Source: DASQBT01 sp963782495 (GTDB lineage Bacteria > Pseudomonadota > Gammaproteobacteria > Burkholderiales > Thiobacillaceae). From it: 64,000 nucleotides of DNA. Position 1 is the first letter of the stretch. The number at the start of each line of letters is the position of its first letter. Positions 8,355 through 18,381 of the stretch are shown one piece after another. Below the pieces are notes generated by a model that ran no database searches, was not told where the DNA came from, and saw only the letters and a list, made by a program, of their open reading frames with translations. The DNA lies in contig CAWAJU010000007.1 in NCBI GenBank assembly GCA_963782495.1, positions 186,001 to 250,000 of the forward strand, in the 5' to 3' direction. The position numbers and the translations under genes are program-made.

Positions 8355-8998
8355 TTCAAACCTCCCTTATTCTGGCCGAATACCTGCCCGCCATAAACGT
8401 CGTAGACCCGCTCGCGCTGTACGATCGTATCATTGCGTAACTCGGTGAGCCTTTTGAGCAACACTTGTCCGGTGGATGGAAAATAGTAGATCTTCCGCGC
8501 ATGCTGACCGCCAAGGTCCCGTGCCAGCAGGGGAATGTTTCTCTTTCTGAGGTAGTCCAGGACGAACTCCGCGTTGCGTTCGCCAATATCCGTCTTCACC
8601 ATGCTTTCGAGCATGGTCGCGCCACCGAAGACCTTGGCTTCCAGATTTTCGAAACGGGCGCCCGCCTCCAGCAACTGGTCGAGCAGCACATCCATTGCAG
8701 TAATGCCGTAGAGCATGGAATCATGCCCGCTTGCGCTTGTCTGCTTGCAGCGCGCGAGCATGAAGTGATTGAGGCCGCCTATGCCCCACTTCGGATCGCG
8801 AATGCAGGCCGCCACGCAGGACCCCAGCACCGTAACCAGCACCGGATCGGCGTCGGTGTAATAGTATTCGCCCGGCATCAATTTGACGGCTTCGCGGTGG
8901 AAGCGTGCGTCAAAATAGACATTCTTTGCGAGCGCCTCCTCATGGCGCAACGGCGGCCGGGATTCGCTTCCGGCAGAGACAATGGGATTAGGCGCCAT
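8351..8998 (-). CDS. cheD: CheD receptor glutamine deamidase
   Basis: This 215-residue CheD deamidates glutamines on chemoreceptors and in some bacteria works with CheC/CheX phosphatases. The catalytic Cys is in VLGSCVAACIRD and the His in GGLNHFML; KVFGGA and GRKIYYFPSTG-like segments follow, as in the family. The ATG at 8998 has an AGGAGG site and lies 11 bp inside the end of cheR; a longer frame starting at 9079 would lie deep in cheR and was not used. Overlaps on both sides (cheR, cheB) mark a tight cheRDB unit. Confidence 0.95.
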   Translation of the reverse strand: MAPNPIVSAGSESRPPLRHEEALAKNVYFDARFHREAVKLMPGEYYYTDADPVLVTVLGSCVAACIRDPKWGIGGLNHFMLARCKQTSASGHDSMLYGITAMDVLLDQLLEAGARFENLEAKVFGGATMLESMVKTDIGERNAEFVLDYLRKRNIPLLARDLGGQHARKIYYFPSTGQVLLKRLTELRNDTIVQRERVYDVYGGQVFGQNKGGLK

Positions 8999-9851
8999 GT
9001 GCCCTCCTGAACGCAGAGCCGGCATGCTGGCTGTTTTCGTACACGGTTTGTCCGCGCAGCGTGAACAAGTCCCGATCATGGGCTAGGCTTTCCGAGTGGC
9101 CGATAAACAGCAGCCCGTCTGAATTCAATAGCGGCACGAATTTTTCCACTATTTGCCGCTGGGTTTGGCGGTCAAAGTAAATCAGCACATTGCGGCAAAA
9201 GATGGCGTCAAACGCGCCCTGCACATCCCATTGCTGGTTCAGCAGGTTAAGCTGCCTGAACTTCACCAGGTTGTGCACCTCCGGGCGCACCTTGACCTTG
9301 CCTGCATTCTTTCCAGACCCCTTGAGGAAGAACGCCAACTTGTCGACGGGCAGTCTGTTCACTCTCTCAAGGGGATAGACTCCCGCCTCCGCCTCAGCCA
9401 GCACTTTGGTATCAATATCCGTCGCCAGGATCTCGACCGATGGATTCATCACCCCTAGCGCCTGCATGGCGGTGATTGCCATCGAATAAGCTTCCTCGCC
9501 GGTGGAGGCAGCGCTGCACCACAGTTGGATCTTCCTGCCACGACGTTCGCGCAGGTAATCCGCCAGGATCGGAAAGTGATAGCCCTCGCGAAAGAACGAC
9601 GTCAGATTGGTGGTAAGGCTGTTGACAAACTCCTCCCACTCGGTCCGATCCGACTCGAGCTGCATGAGATATTCCGAAAACGAGTTCAAGCGCTTTGCCC
9701 GTATCCTGCGCGCAATCCGGCTGTACACCATGTCCTGCTTGCTTTCATTCAGCAGGATGCCGGCGTGTTCGCGGATCAGGCGGCGCACGCGGTCAAAGTC
9801 GCGCGGGGTGAAATGGTATTCACGCCCGCTATAGGCATTTTCATTCACCAT
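8988..9851 (-). CDS. cheR: CheR receptor methyltransferase
   Basis: This 287-residue SAM-dependent glutamate O-methyltransferase acts on receptors. It has the CheR N-terminal helical domain (about 12-75, DFDRVRRLIREHAGILL) and the methyltransferase domain with LWCSAASTGEEAYS (SAM-binding), ILATDID and IFCRNVLIYFD. No C-terminal tether-binding extension or TPR is present, but the receptors encoded next door end in W-x-x-F tails of the kind CheR and CheB can bind. The gene starts 37 bp after the receptor at 9889-12588 and overlaps cheD. Confidence 0.97.
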   Translation of the reverse strand: MVNENAYSGREYHFTPRDFDRVRRLIREHAGILLNESKQDMVYSRIARRIRAKRLNSFSEYLMQLESDRTEWEEFVNSLTTNLTSFFREGYHFPILADYLRERRGRKIQLWCSAASTGEEAYSMAITAMQALGVMNPSVEILATDIDTKVLAEAEAGVYPLERVNRLPVDKLAFFLKGSGKNAGKVKVRPEVHNLVKFRQLNLLNQQWDVQGAFDAIFCRNVLIYFDRQTQRQIVEKFVPLLNSDGLLFIGHSESLAHDRDLFTLRGQTVYENSQHAGSAFRRAHGA

Positions 9852-9888
9852 TCTGCTGGCCCGTAGTGGTCGATCCCAGCTTGATTCA

Positions 9889-12588
9889 CTAAAACTGCTC
9901 CCAGCTGCCCTCTCCGCCGATGGCGGTTTTGGGTTTGCCTGATCGGGTGGGCGTGCCGGGGCGCGTGCCTGGCAGGCGCTCGACGTTGGCGGGCCGGTTC
10001 GGGCTGCGGCGCTCGGTCCTGCCGTCCCAGTCCTCCGCTGCCGGGCCTTCCATCCTGAATGTCGACACCGCCTGTTTCAGGTTCTGGGTCTGGTCTTCCA
10101 TCGCCTGCGCCGCCGCCGAGGCTTCCTCGACCAGCGCCACGTTCTGCTGGGTCGCCTCGTCCATGTTAGTGATCGCCAGGTTCAACTGCTCGATTCCGTT
10201 CCTCTGCTCGGCCGAGGACACGGTGATTTCGTTCATGATGTGCGACACCCGTCCGATCGACTCGACCACTTCGCTCATGGTCGCACCCGCCGCTTCCACC
10301 AGCCGGTGGCCGGTCGTGACCTTGGTCACCGATTCGGAGATCAGCTGCTTGATCTCCTTGGCCGCCGCCGCACTGCGTTGCGCCAAATTCCTCACCTCGC
10401 CCGCCACCACCGCAAAGCCACGCCCCTGTTCGCCAGCACGCGCGGCTTCGACCGCAGCATTCAAGGCCAGGATGTTGGTCTGGAAGGCAATCCCGTCAAT
10501 CACGCTGATGATCTCGGCAATCTTGGTCGACGATTCAGTAATGGCACCCATGGTCTCGACCACTTGCTGCACCACTTGCCCGCCGCGTGCCGCCACTTCG
10601 GTGGCGTTCTTCGCCAACTCGTTGGCCTGACGGGCGTTATCGTCGTTGTTCTTGACCGTGCTGTTGAGCTCCTCGGTACTGGCCGCGGTTTGCTCCAGGC
10701 TGGCAGATTGCGATTCGGTGCGCTGCCCCAGGTCAGTGTTGCCGGCAACAATTTCACGCGCAGCACCGTGGATCGCATCGGTGGCCTCGGTAATTGCGCC
10801 AACGATGTCTCTTAACTGGTCCACGGTCCGGTTGGCGTCGTCCTTGATCTGGCCAAACATGCCTTCGTAGTCGGATTCCATCCGCTGGGTCAAATCACCG
10901 TTGGCCAGGGCATTGAGCACCCCGGCCACTTCATTGAGACCGCGTTCGGAAACTTCGGAGAGCTGGTTCAAGCCCTGAGCAATCACCCGGAAGAAGCCTT
11001 CCTTGTCGGACTCGTCCATGCGCCGACTGAAATCCCCACACGCCACCGATTCAACCAGTTGGGAAATTTCCCGTTCGGCCGCCACTTCGGCAGTGCGATC
11101 CAGCCATTGGGAGAGCCGACCAATATAACGGCCCTGGGCGTCGGTAATCGGCGCACTGTACAGCCGAATAATGTGACCATTGAGCGTCCCTTCCGCGGTC
11201 TCGGGCTGGCTCAATTGTCTGGTCAGCAAGGCCTTTAGGCCGGCGTCCGCAACCACGTCGCTGAGCGGGGTGCCTATGAGTCTGTCGATACCATCGCCCT
11301 CACTGGCGATGCTTTCAAACAATTTGGCGCCTACACTGTTGATAAAGATCAGCCGGTGTTCCTCATTGCTCACCGTCACCGCCGTCTCCACGTTCTTCAG
11401 CGCAAAACTCATCCGAAACGCTTCCTCGGCTCGCCGTTCCGCCTCAACCTCTTCGGTACGGTCCAGCCACTGGGTGACGTGGCCAATGTATTTCTTTTCA
11501 TTGTCGTAGACTGGGGCACTGTCGATTCGGATGTGCAAGCCGTTGATCTCGCCCTCGACCGACACCGCCCTTTCCCTGTTTTCCTTCAGCGATCTCTGCA
11601 TCGCTTCATTGCTCGCCAATTGATCGATCGATCGTCCCTTGAGCGTTGTCAGGCTTGCCTCCATGCCCATAATCCTGCTCAGCATGGCCTCGCCGGCAGC
11701 ATTCACAAAGATCAGTTCCCCATCCTCGTCCGATACCGTGACGCTCGATCCCACTTCCTTCAAGGCCAAATTGATCCGGGCCATCTCCTTGGCGACCTTC
11801 TGTGTCTGTATCAGGTCATGACCCAGCTTGGCCTGCATGGCAGCCAAGCCATCCATCACCGCCCCCAGCTCGTCGTCGCCGCCCGCAGCAATCAGGTTGT
11901 CGTACTTGCCCTGCCCGATGCTGCCAAATACGCCGTTGATTGCGTTCAGTCTGCCGAGCAGGGAGCGCATGATCCACCCGCCAATCGACACGGATGCCGC
12001 CAGCGCCAATGCAAGTAAGGTGAACTGTATCGTATTGGCCCAGTCGATATGGCTCTCGGTTGTGTCTACGATCGAGGCATTGGCCGCATTGGCAAGTTCG
12101 ACGCTCTTGACCACGTGTGCGCGATGAATTTCGAACAGCTTCTGCATGTCTCTGAGGGCCAGCGTTGCATCCGCACCCTTGCCACCATTCAGCGCCGGGA
12201 AATAGGCTGATTCTGCCTTGTTGTAGAAGTCCATGCCGCTGTCGAATACCTTGCCCATTTCGGCCTTGACCCCAGCATCGACATTGGATCCTTTCCAGAA
12301 CGCGTGCCGCTCCCTGAATTCCTTACGCGTTTCCTCAAACCGATCCTTGAGTTGCGCACGTTTCCCTGCGTCGATGAACTGCATTTGCAAGGCGTTGAGA
12401 TAGGCCTCCACCACAAAGGCTGGCGGCGGCAGGATATCGGCGATGAGATCCTTTCCTTGCACGATCTCCGCATAGGCTTCGCCATTGACCTGAAGATGCC
12501 GGTTTGAATACAGGTTCAATCCTGCTGTGGAGATAAAGCTTGTGGCTATCACGGCCAGCATGATGCCAAAGGATGCCTTGAGTTTCAT
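9889..12588 (-). CDS. Methyl-accepting chemotaxis protein with periplasmic sensor and two PAS-like modules
   Basis: This is an 899-residue receptor. A membrane segment near residues 5-25 and another near 185-212 bracket a helical periplasmic domain. A HAMP domain (about 210-265), two PAS-like modules (about 270-380 with VTVSDEDGELIFVN, about 390-500 with VTVSNEEHRLIFIN), a further HAMP-like unit (GDFSRRMDESDKEGFF, GDLTQRMESDYEG) and the MCP signalling domain follow. The signalling tip contains VIDGIAFQTNILALNAAVEAARAG split over the usual hairpin. The C-terminus ends GSWEQF, a W-x-x-F tail typical of CheR/CheB-docking receptors. From about 9911 to 11206 its DNA is almost identical to 12755-14050 in the neighbouring receptor. 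The ligand is unknown. Confidence 0.93.
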   Translation of the reverse strand: MKLKASFGIMLAVIATSFISTAGLNLYSNRHLQVNGEAYAEIVQGKDLIADILPPPAFVVEAYLNALQMQFIDAGKRAQLKDRFEETRKEFRERHAFWKGSNVDAGVKAEMGKVFDSGMDFYNKAESAYFPALNGGKGADATLALRDMQKLFEIHRAHVVKSVELANAANASIVDTTESHIDWANTIQFTLLALALAASVSIGGWIMRSLLGRLNAINGVFGSIGQGKYDNLIAAGGDDELGAVMDGLAAMQAKLGHDLIQTQKVAKEMARINLALKEVGSSVTVSDEDGELIFVNAAGEAMLSRIMGMEASLTTLKGRSIDQLASNEAMQRSLKENRERAVSVEGEINGLHIRIDSAPVYDNEKKYIGHVTQWLDRTEEVEAERRAEEAFRMSFALKNVETAVTVSNEEHRLIFINSVGAKLFESIASEGDGIDRLIGTPLSDVVADAGLKALLTRQLSQPETAEGTLNGHIIRLYSAPITDAQGRYIGRLSQWLDRTAEVAAEREISQLVESVACGDFSRRMDESDKEGFFRVIAQGLNQLSEVSERGLNEVAGVLNALANGDLTQRMESDYEGMFGQIKDDANRTVDQLRDIVGAITEATDAIHGAAREIVAGNTDLGQRTESQSASLEQTAASTEELNSTVKNNDDNARQANELAKNATEVAARGGQVVQQVVETMGAITESSTKIAEIISVIDGIAFQTNILALNAAVEAARAGEQGRGFAVVAGEVRNLAQRSAAAAKEIKQLISESVTKVTTGHRLVEAAGATMSEVVESIGRVSHIMNEITVSSAEQRNGIEQLNLAITNMDEATQQNVALVEEASAAAQAMEDQTQNLKQAVSTFRMEGPAAEDWDGRTERRSPNRPANVERLPGTRPGTPTRSGKPKTAIGGEGSWEQF

Positions 12589-12732
12589 CTTGTCTTACCC
12601 CTTTAACTCGTCTGTCTGCCCGACCAGGACCCCGTCCCGACCGCTCACCGCTCACCGCTTGCGGGTTGCCTGGTTGGCATATTCCTGACCCTATTCAAAC
12701 TCCTTTAAGCCAGTCTCAACAGCGCGCACTGC

Positions 12733-15700
12733 CTAGAATTCTTCCCACGTATCTTCTCCGCCGATGGCGGTTTTGGGTTTGCCTGATCGGGTGGGCGTGC
12801 CGGGGCGCGTGCCTGGCAGGCGCTCGACGTTGGCGGGCCGGTTCGGGCTGCGGCGCTCGGTCCTGCCGTCCCAGTCCTCCGCTGCCGGGCCTTCCATCCT
12901 GAATGTCGACACCGCCTGTTTCAGGTTCTGGGTCTGGTCTTCCATCGCCTGCGCCGCCGCCGAGGCTTCCTCGACCAGCGCCACGTTCTGCTGGGTCGCC
13001 TCGTCCATGTTAGTGATCGCCAGGTTCAACTGCTCGATTCCGTTCCTCTGCTCGGCCGAGGACACGGTGATTTCGTTCATGATGTGCGACACCCGTCCGA
13101 TCGACTCGACCACTTCGCTCATGGTCGCACCCGCCGCTTCCACCAGCCGGTGGCCGGTCGTGACCTTGGTCACCGATTCGGAGATCAGCTGCTTGATCTC
13201 CTTGGCCGCCGCCGCACTGCGTTGCGCCAAATTCCTCACCTCGCCCGCCACCACCGCAAAGCCACGCCCCTGTTCGCCAGCACGCGCGGCTTCGACCGCA
13301 GCATTCAAGGCCAGGATGTTGGTCTGGAAGGCAATCCCGTCAATCACGCTGATGATCTCGGCAATCTTGGTCGACGATTCAGTAATGGCACCCATGGTCT
13401 CGACCACTTGCTGCACCACTTGCCCGCCGCGTGCCGCCACTTCGGTGGCGTTCTTCGCCAACTCGTTGGCCTGACGGGCGTTATCGTCGTTGTTCTTGAC
13501 CATGCTGTTGAGCTCCTCGGTACTGGCCGCGGTTTGCTCCAGGCTGGCAGATTGCGATTCGGTGCGCTGCCCCAGGTCAGTGTTGCCGGCAACAATTTCA
13601 CGCGCAGCACCGTGGATCGCATCGGTGGCCTCGGTAATTGCGCCAACGATGTCTCTTAACTGGTCCACGGTCCGGTTGGCGTCGTCCTTGATCTGGCCAA
13701 ACATGCCTTCGTAGTCGGATTCCATCCGCTGGGTCAAATCACCGTTGGCCAGGGCATTGAGCACCCCGGCCACTTCATTGAGACCGCGTTCGGAAACTTC
13801 GGAGAGCTGGTTCAAGCCCTGAGCAATCACCCGGAAGAAGCCTTCCTTGTCGGACTCGTCCATGCGCCGACTGAAATCCCCACACGCCACCGATTCAACC
13901 AGTTGGGAAATTTCCCGTTCGGCCGCCACTTCGGCAGTGCGATCCAGCCATTGGGAGAGCCGACCAATATAACGGCCCTGGGCGTCGGTAATCGGCGCAC
14001 TGTACAGCCGAATAATGTGACCATTGAGCGTCCCTTCCGCGGTCTCGGGCCCGGGCAGCGGCTTGGTCAGCAGGCTCTTGAGCCGCTCGTCACCCACTAT
14101 CCCGCTCAGTTCATTTCCCATCAGCCCGGCCACCGCACCGGCATCGCCGGTAATCTTCTGCATCAGCCGCTCGCCCACGCTGTTCACAAAAGCCAACTTG
14201 TCGCCTTCATCGGTGACAGTCACGGCCGTCTCCACGTTCTTCAGCGCAAAACTCATCCGAAACGCTTCCTCGGCTCGCCGTTCCGCCTCAACCTCTTCGG
14301 TACGGTCCAGCCACTGGGTGACATAGCCCACCAGATGATTGTCTTCGTCGAAAACCTGCGCGCAGTTGATACGCAAGAACCGCCCGTTCACCTCACCTTC
14401 GGCGCTCGTGCGGATCTGGTCAGGCTGGTTCAGTTTCCCCAGCATTTCACTATTGCTAATCAATTGGAAGGCCGGAGTGCCCTTGAGCGCGGCGAGGCTG
14501 GCATCCTTGCCGGTGATCTGTCCAATCTGCTTCTCGGCCGCATCGTTGACGAAGATGACATTCGTGTCCTGGTCAGCCACCGTCACGGCCGAACCGACTT
14601 CCTTCAGCGCCAGATTGACGCGCGCCATCTCCCCCGCGGTGCGCCGGGTTTGCAACATGTCGCAGCCTAGCCTGATCTGCATGTCCTTGAGCGAATTGAT
14701 CAGCGCGCCGATCTCGTCGTCGCGTTCTGGCATGATGATGTTGTCATATCTGCCCTGGCCGATTCTTTCGAAGATGTCTGTCGCAGCCTTGAGCGGTCGA
14801 ACGACGGCGCGCAGCATGGTAATTCCCAGCCAAGCCAGCAACGCGACGCATGCGAGCACGATGGGCAAGGTGATCGCCGTGATGATGTGAAAGGTTTGCT
14901 CGTCGGCCTTGTCGGCCCGTTCAAGAATGACACGGCTTCGTGCCTTGGCCTGTGCAACCAGACCATCAAACTGGTCGGTCGGCAGGCGGTCAATTCCCTT
15001 GACCAGCTTGTCCACAGCTGACGCGCCCGTGGAGTAGGATTTCAGGGCCTCCTGGTAGCGGCGCATGAGCTCGACGTGCGAAGCCAGGGCGGCATCCACC
15101 GGTGCAGTCGCGAGCTGCGACTGCGCAAAGAGCGGCTTGAGCCGGCGAAGCTGGCCGTCAACATTGGCGGCATCCTGTTCGAACTGATTCAGATATTTCT
15201 GGTAGTTCCCCGGATCCTTGCCGCGCAGGAGAATGTCCTTCCACTCCTGGACCTGTTTCTTGAAACTGACCTGGGCCTGGCGTGCAAGATCGGCGGCCTC
15301 CCATGTCTTACCAAGGGCTTGACGCTCCCGCCTGGCTTGCGCGTCGAACTGCTTGAGGCTCACGAAGGCGCTGGCAACCATTCCCAGCATCACGATGAAG
15401 AAGATGCCCAACAACGCGCTCACGCGTGCCTTGATGGACCGGTTATCGAACCAGTTCAAGATCCGGCTGAGTCTGTTTGTTTTCACCACCTTGCCATCAC
15501 GAATCGCCAGTCCCCTGGCCTTGCCTTCGCGAAACTTCCGATAGATGCCCTCCACCTGTTCGATCGTAGCGTGGTCCGGCTTGGTGCGGATCGAAAGATA
15601 GCCGGTGACCTGGCCATCCTCCCGGATCGGGGTGACGTTCGCCAGCACCCAGTAATAGTCGCCATTCTTTGCGCGGTTCTTGACAAACCCGGTCCACAAC

Positions 15701-15930
15701 TTTCCGGCCTTCAAGTTATTCCATAGGTCCTGGAACCCCTCTTTCGGCATGTCGGGATGGCGTACCAGGTTATGCGGCTGGCCGATCAGCTCTGCCTCGG
15801 TATAGCCGCTGATCTCGACAAAGGTCCGGTTGACATAGGTGATCACGCCCTTCAGATCCGTTCTGGAGAGAACAAACTCTCCATCTGGAATATGACGTTC
15901 GACACTGGTCACGGGCTGATTGATTCGCAT
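12733..15930 (-). CDS. Chemoreceptor with Aer-type N-terminal PAS, periplasmic domain and two further PAS modules
   Basis: This 1065-residue receptor begins with an Aer-like PAS domain (about 7-120: SRTDLKGVITYVN, HNLVRHPDMP, KNGDYYWVLAN), a type that binds FAD and senses redox state in E. coli Aer. Two membrane segments (about 165-192 and 352-378) enclose a helical region of about 160 residues that is probably periplasmic. HAMP, two PAS-like modules, a second HAMP-like unit and the MCP signalling domain follow, with a GEDTWEEF tail. The combination of an Aer PAS and a large periplasmic part suggests both internal and external input. It lies 144 bp upstream of the receptor at 9889-12588 and shares its signalling half almost base for base. 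FAD binding is inferred from family resemblance. Confidence 0.93.
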   Translation of the reverse strand: MRINQPVTSVERHIPDGEFVLSRTDLKGVITYVNRTFVEISGYTEAELIGQPHNLVRHPDMPKEGFQDLWNNLKAGKLWTGFVKNRAKNGDYYWVLANVTPIREDGQVTGYLSIRTKPDHATIEQVEGIYRKFREGKARGLAIRDGKVVKTNRLSRILNWFDNRSIKARVSALLGIFFIVMLGMVASAFVSLKQFDAQARRERQALGKTWEAADLARQAQVSFKKQVQEWKDILLRGKDPGNYQKYLNQFEQDAANVDGQLRRLKPLFAQSQLATAPVDAALASHVELMRRYQEALKSYSTGASAVDKLVKGIDRLPTDQFDGLVAQAKARSRVILERADKADEQTFHIITAITLPIVLACVALLAWLGITMLRAVVRPLKAATDIFERIGQGRYDNIIMPERDDEIGALINSLKDMQIRLGCDMLQTRRTAGEMARVNLALKEVGSAVTVADQDTNVIFVNDAAEKQIGQITGKDASLAALKGTPAFQLISNSEMLGKLNQPDQIRTSAEGEVNGRFLRINCAQVFDEDNHLVGYVTQWLDRTEEVEAERRAEEAFRMSFALKNVETAVTVTDEGDKLAFVNSVGERLMQKITGDAGAVAGLMGNELSGIVGDERLKSLLTKPLPGPETAEGTLNGHIIRLYSAPITDAQGRYIGRLSQWLDRTAEVAAEREISQLVESVACGDFSRRMDESDKEGFFRVIAQGLNQLSEVSERGLNEVAGVLNALANGDLTQRMESDYEGMFGQIKDDANRTVDQLRDIVGAITEATDAIHGAAREIVAGNTDLGQRTESQSASLEQTAASTEELNSMVKNNDDNARQANELAKNATEVAARGGQVVQQVVETMGAITESSTKIAEIISVIDGIAFQTNILALNAAVEAARAGEQGRGFAVVAGEVRNLAQRSAAAAKEIKQLISESVTKVTTGHRLVEAAGATMSEVVESIGRVSHIMNEITVSSAEQRNGIEQLNLAITNMDEATQQNVALVEEASAAAQAMEDQTQNLKQAVSTFRMEGPAAEDWDGRTERRSPNRPANVERLPGTRPGTPTRSGKPKTAIGGEDTWEEF

Positions 15931-15974
15931 AATGCTTCCTTACCCTTTGCTATCTGTGGCGACAGATCCTAGTT

Positions 15975-18356
15975 TCAAAAGACATCCCAGCCGTCGTCAT
16001 CGCCGGCTGGTTCTGCTGCTCGTTGAGCTGAACTTCGGGCGGACCCAAACCGGGTCCGCAATGCAGGCAAACGTTCCACGTTGGCGGCGCGGTCGGGGCC
16101 ACGGCGCTCTGACTTTCCATCCCAGCCTTGATGCCGGTCATCCAGCCTGAATATGCCAACCGTATCGACCAGCCTGCTGGCCTGGTCTTCCATGGATTTG
16201 GCTGCTGCGGCTGCCTCTTCCACCAACGCAGCATTCTGCTGGGTGGCCTCGTCCATTTGCACCATGGCGATGTTGACCTGCTCGATGCCGGTGGACTGTT
16301 CGTTGGACGCCGAGCTGATCTCGGTCATGATGTCGGATACCTTGCGGATCGACTCGACCACATGCTTCATGGTGTCGCCTGCCCGGGTGACGAGCTGATG
16401 GCCGTTCTGGACCTTGTCAACCGAGTCCTGGATGAGTTCCTTGATTTCCTTGGCCGCCGCCGCACTGCGCTGCGCCAGGTTGCGTACCTCGCCAGCCACC
16501 ACGGCGAAGCCGCGGCCCTGCTCGCCGGCCCGCGCTGCTTCCACCGCGGCGTTCAGCGCCAGGATGTTGGTCTGGAAGGCAATCCCATCGATGACGCCGG
16601 TGATGTCGGCAATCTTCTTGGAACTATCGGCAATCGTGCCCATGGTCTGGACAACCTCCTTGACGACATCCCCGCCCTGAATTGCAACCTCGGTCGCGCC
16701 CACTGCCAGTTGTCTCGCCAGGCGCGAATTTTCCGCGTTGTGTTTGACCGTGCTGGTCAGCTCTTCCATGGAGGCAGCAGTTTGCTCTATGCTGGCCGCC
16801 TGCGACTCGGTGCGGGTCGCAAGGTCGGCGTTGCCTGCGGCGATTTCCCCGGCGGCGGTGTTGATGGACGCGGTCGATACGCGTATCGAATCCACGATAT
16901 CGCGGAGCTTGTCCACGGTGGCGTTGGCATCCTGCTTCAACTGCTCAAAGGTGCCCTTGTATATCCCCGCCATGTGGCGCGACAGATCCCCTTCGGCCAG
17001 TAAACCCAGCATCGCGACAACGTCGTTCAACCCGTCTTCCGTAACACCAAGGAAGCGATTGATGCCCTCGGCCAGGTTCTTGAAAAAGCCCTCCTTGCCG
17101 CCCACATCGATCCTTTGGGTAAAGTCACCGTTGGCGGCAGCCTCGACAATTTCTGCAACTTCTTGCTCCACCGCCACTTCCGCCGTCCGGTCGGCCCATT
17201 CGACCACTGCACCCAGCCGCTCGCCCTTCTCGTTGATCACCGGGTTGGCAATCACCACCATGGTGCGCCCACCTATGTTGAGGGTGCTTTTGTACGTGCT
17301 GCTGAGCTTGGCCAGCAATTGCGCCTGGTGCTGCGGGTTCTTGTGAAAGGTGTCGATCGAGCCACCCAGGAGGCGACTCACGTCGAACTGGGGCAACTGC
17401 CTCCTGATATCGCCCTCAGCCTTGCGGAACATGTCCAGCACCGCCTTGTTCACGTAGACGATGTTGCGTTCGTTGTCGGCCATCATCACGTTGGCCGAAA
17501 CATTGTCCAGCGCAACCTTTATTCGGCTCATTTCCTCCGCCTGGCGGTAGGCTTCCGCCACATCGAAGCCGAGCTTGATGAACATGGAACGGAAACTGTC
17601 GGCGAGTTCGCCGATCTCATCGTTACGCTCCTTCTGCACCGTCAAACTCATGTTGCCCTGGGAGATTTCAAGCATTTGGCCGCCCATGCGCTGGAGTGGG
17701 GTCACCACCGTGGCATAAATCGAGAAAGCCAGCTGTGACGCAAACGCGAGTCCGAGCACGCCCGCGATGCCTGCAGCGCCCGCCAAGTCATAGACGCCCA
17801 ATCGCCAGACGACAAGCATGGAAGTGGCCATCACACCGATCAGTGCAGCGAGGCGGCCCTTCACTCCGAGATCCAGCCGGTTGCCAATGCTTGCGAGTAT
17901 CCCGGTCTTCACCACCTTGCCCTCGCGGATTGCCAGCCCCCGGGCCTTGCCATCGACAAACTGGCGGTAAATCCTGGCGACTGCCTCTACCGTGGCCCGC
18001 TCAGGTCGGGTACGCACCGACATGTAGCCGTTGATGCTGCCGTTCTCCCACGTGGGTGTGGCGTTTGCCAGAACCCAGTAGTAGTCGCCGTTCTTGCAGC
18101 GGTTCTTCACGTAGCCGGACCAGGGCTTGCCGATCTTCAGGGTGTCCCACAAATCCTTGAACGCCTCGGGCGGCATGTCAGGATGGCGCACGAGATTGTG
18201 TGGCGCGCCGATCAGTTCGGATTCGATGTAGCCACTCATCTCGACAAAGGCTCGGTTCACATAGGTGATGCGACCTTTGAGATCGGTCCTGGAAACAATG
18301 AAGGCTCCGTCCTTCAATTCGTGCTCGATGTTCGTGACGGGAAGATTGGTACGCAT
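15975..18356 (-). CDS. Aer-like PAS chemoreceptor
   Basis: This 793-residue receptor has the Aer layout. The PAS domain (about 7-120) contains SRTDLKGRITYVN, HNLVRHPDMPPEAF and NGDYYWVLANATP. A hydrophobic hairpin (about 168-215, with VMATSMLVVWRLGVYDL and GVLGLAFASQLAFSI) anchors it without a sizeable periplasmic domain. HAMP, one PAS-like module (about 290-395, SANVMMADNERNIVYVN), a HAMP-like unit and the MCP domain with FQTNILALNAAVEAARAG follow. The C-terminus ends DDGWDVF, another W-x-x-F tail. It is 25 bp from cheW and 44 bp from the next receptor, so it is in the same operon. Energy or redox taxis is the likely role by family. Confidence 0.93.
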   Translation of the reverse strand: MRTNLPVTNIEHELKDGAFIVSRTDLKGRITYVNRAFVEMSGYIESELIGAPHNLVRHPDMPPEAFKDLWDTLKIGKPWSGYVKNRCKNGDYYWVLANATPTWENGSINGYMSVRTRPERATVEAVARIYRQFVDGKARGLAIREGKVVKTGILASIGNRLDLGVKGRLAALIGVMATSMLVVWRLGVYDLAGAAGIAGVLGLAFASQLAFSIYATVVTPLQRMGGQMLEISQGNMSLTVQKERNDEIGELADSFRSMFIKLGFDVAEAYRQAEEMSRIKVALDNVSANVMMADNERNIVYVNKAVLDMFRKAEGDIRRQLPQFDVSRLLGGSIDTFHKNPQHQAQLLAKLSSTYKSTLNIGGRTMVVIANPVINEKGERLGAVVEWADRTAEVAVEQEVAEIVEAAANGDFTQRIDVGGKEGFFKNLAEGINRFLGVTEDGLNDVVAMLGLLAEGDLSRHMAGIYKGTFEQLKQDANATVDKLRDIVDSIRVSTASINTAAGEIAAGNADLATRTESQAASIEQTAASMEELTSTVKHNAENSRLARQLAVGATEVAIQGGDVVKEVVQTMGTIADSSKKIADITGVIDGIAFQTNILALNAAVEAARAGEQGRGFAVVAGEVRNLAQRSAAAAKEIKELIQDSVDKVQNGHQLVTRAGDTMKHVVESIRKVSDIMTEISSASNEQSTGIEQVNIAMVQMDEATQQNAALVEEAAAAAKSMEDQASRLVDTVGIFRLDDRHQGWDGKSERRGPDRAANVERLPALRTRFGSARSSAQRAAEPAGDDDGWDVF

Positions 18357-18381
18357 ATGACGTTTTCCGCAATCTGTCTGG

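Noticed and set aside
9080..9106. GCCGATAA inside cheR as a sigma-28 promoter
   Set aside because: There is no TAAA-like box 15 bases upstream, and it points into cheR on the opposite strand.
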